In this document: positions 63,168 to 64,000 of the stretch, in pieces
How positions within the stretch are numbered: the stretch's first letter is position 1
Layout of the letters: every line of letters starts with the position of its first letter
Source: Pterois miles
Lineage: Eukaryota > Chordata > Actinopteri > Perciformes > Scorpaenidae
Assembly: GCA_947000775.1 (NCBI GenBank)
Contig: CAMQGK010000637.1
Location: forward strand, 12,255,501-12,319,500
Reading direction: 5' to 3'
Length of the DNA stretch: 64,000 nucleotides
Notes under the pieces: generated by a model
Databases searched by the model: none
Seen by the model: the letters and a program-made list of their open reading frames with translations, nothing else
Told to the model about the DNA's origin: nothing
Program-made: the position numbers and the translations under genes

Positions 63168-64000
63168 GTTAGAGCAAACACCAGAAGATCATGTGATATT
63201 TCAAACGTAAGGGTAGAGCATATAAAATCTAAAACATATAGGGTAGGCCTAGAGTTACTCGGAAAAAAAGACAATCTTGTTGTAATTTCAGGCAAAATGT
63301 TTGTCCTTTTTTTCAGTAACTCTTGTATTTTTCAAAACAAATATCCAGACGCTGATAAATGATAATTTAACAGTTATACAGCCGCAAAGTGAAATGAAAT
63401 AAAAGCAAACAAAGCACATTTACGTCAATAATCCGCCTCAGCTTCATAGTATGTGGAGTGTAGAGACGGATTTAAATGACCTCTAAGGTTGTGCGGCGTT
63501 CAGGTGAAGATCGAACAAAAGTAGATCTAGAAAAGCAGAATTACATTTATTTAGTTTGCCCTTTGGAAAGACTTGAACATGACTTGTAAATGTAGTTGTT
63601 TATCTGGAAGCTACGGGAGTTGTATTAGTTAAACTGGACACTGAGTGAGGTAAATAATGTGGATCAAGATTAACTGTGCTGTTATGTTCTGAAAGAAGCT
63701 GTAGCCTGTGCCGTTGGTGTGATATGTATAAATAAACATGTCTGGACATTCAAAAGAAAAAAATATTAAAAAGTAGGCCTACAGCCTGTTGAAAACAACA
63801 TAATTCTGGCCACTGTATGATGGAATTAAAACATAAATACAAACAAAGCCTGTGTTGAACGGATTATTCCTCCATTAACGATTTTCATGCAGTTTAGGTG
63901 TTAAATTTGGCTCAATTCTGCGATTCCATTTGCAGCCAAAGCTGCAAGCCTGCCCTCATGTGGATACAATGGGAAGCAGAGTGAAACAGCCAGCACAGTT
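61517..64000. other. Region upstream of hoxd10a, towards hoxd11a
   Basis: No gene is seen. Simple sequence: TTTG/TTTA repeats 61916-61955, an A27 run 62677-62703, and (AAT)13 at 63130-63168. CACGTG occurs at 61723. Any hoxd11a coding exon would lie beyond the right edge. Confidence 0.55.
63130..63168. repeat. (AAT)13 microsatellite
   Basis: An uninterrupted trinucleotide tract in the upstream flank of hoxd10a. The poly-Tyr frame through it is an artefact. Confidence 0.95.

Overview
The window is part of a vertebrate genome and contains the 3' half of a Hox cluster. Four homeobox genes lie on the minus strand in the order hoxd3a, hoxd4a, hoxd9a, hoxd10a (left to right), with the microRNA gene mir10b just upstream of hoxd4a. 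The protein signatures are those of HoxD paralogues: the hoxd3 C-terminus ending EAPKLTHL, the hoxd4 N-terminus MAMSSYMVNSKYVDPKFPP, the hoxd9 start MSSSGTLSN with NWIHARS, and the hoxd10 start MSFPSSSPAANTFLVDSLI with a LTSNLTFS end. Short introns (120-735 bp), no hox1, hox5 or hox8 homeobox, and several repeat families I know from spiny-rayed fishes suggest a percomorph teleost and its HoxDa cluster. The species cannot be read from the sequence.

Layout. Positions 1-30,200 form the 3' flank of the cluster. I see no protein-coding gene there. It holds three copies of one tRNA-derived SINE, a second SINE-like element, a decayed Ty3/gypsy pol fragment, MITE-like elements, local duplications, and several homeodomain-site-rich stretches that look like conserved non-coding elements. 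Positions 30,200-34,114 are hoxd3a, including a 60-nt upstream exon with good splice signals. Positions 34,115-39,500 are the hoxd3a-hoxd4a spacer with possible distal hoxd3a promoters. Positions 39,500-42,300 are hoxd4a and its 3' UTR. mir10b is at 43,115-43,219. From 43,220 to 55,200 there is a 12-kb gene-free spacer where hox5-hox8 would sit. It contains a good DR5 retinoic-acid-element candidate (44,681), an orphan E-box/CCAAT promoter-like module (47,003) and a nested repeat insertion (51.75-52.80 kb). hoxd9a (56,237-57,548) and hoxd10a (59,646-61,400) follow. The rest, up to 64,000, is the spacer towards hoxd11a, which is outside the window.

Working together. These genes encode sequence-specific transcription factors that pattern the anterior-posterior axis. 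hoxd3a and hoxd4a carry YPWM-type hexapeptides for PBC partners; hoxd9a and hoxd10a carry the posterior-type tryptophan motif instead. All four genes have an E-box plus CCAAT pair about 65-120 bp upstream of their ATG. The same arrangement occurs once where there is no gene, 4.8 kb upstream of hoxd4a, which may mark a distal hoxd4a/mir10b promoter or the relic of a lost Hox gene. CDS models were checked only by splice signals and reading-frame arithmetic, and all counts were made by eye.
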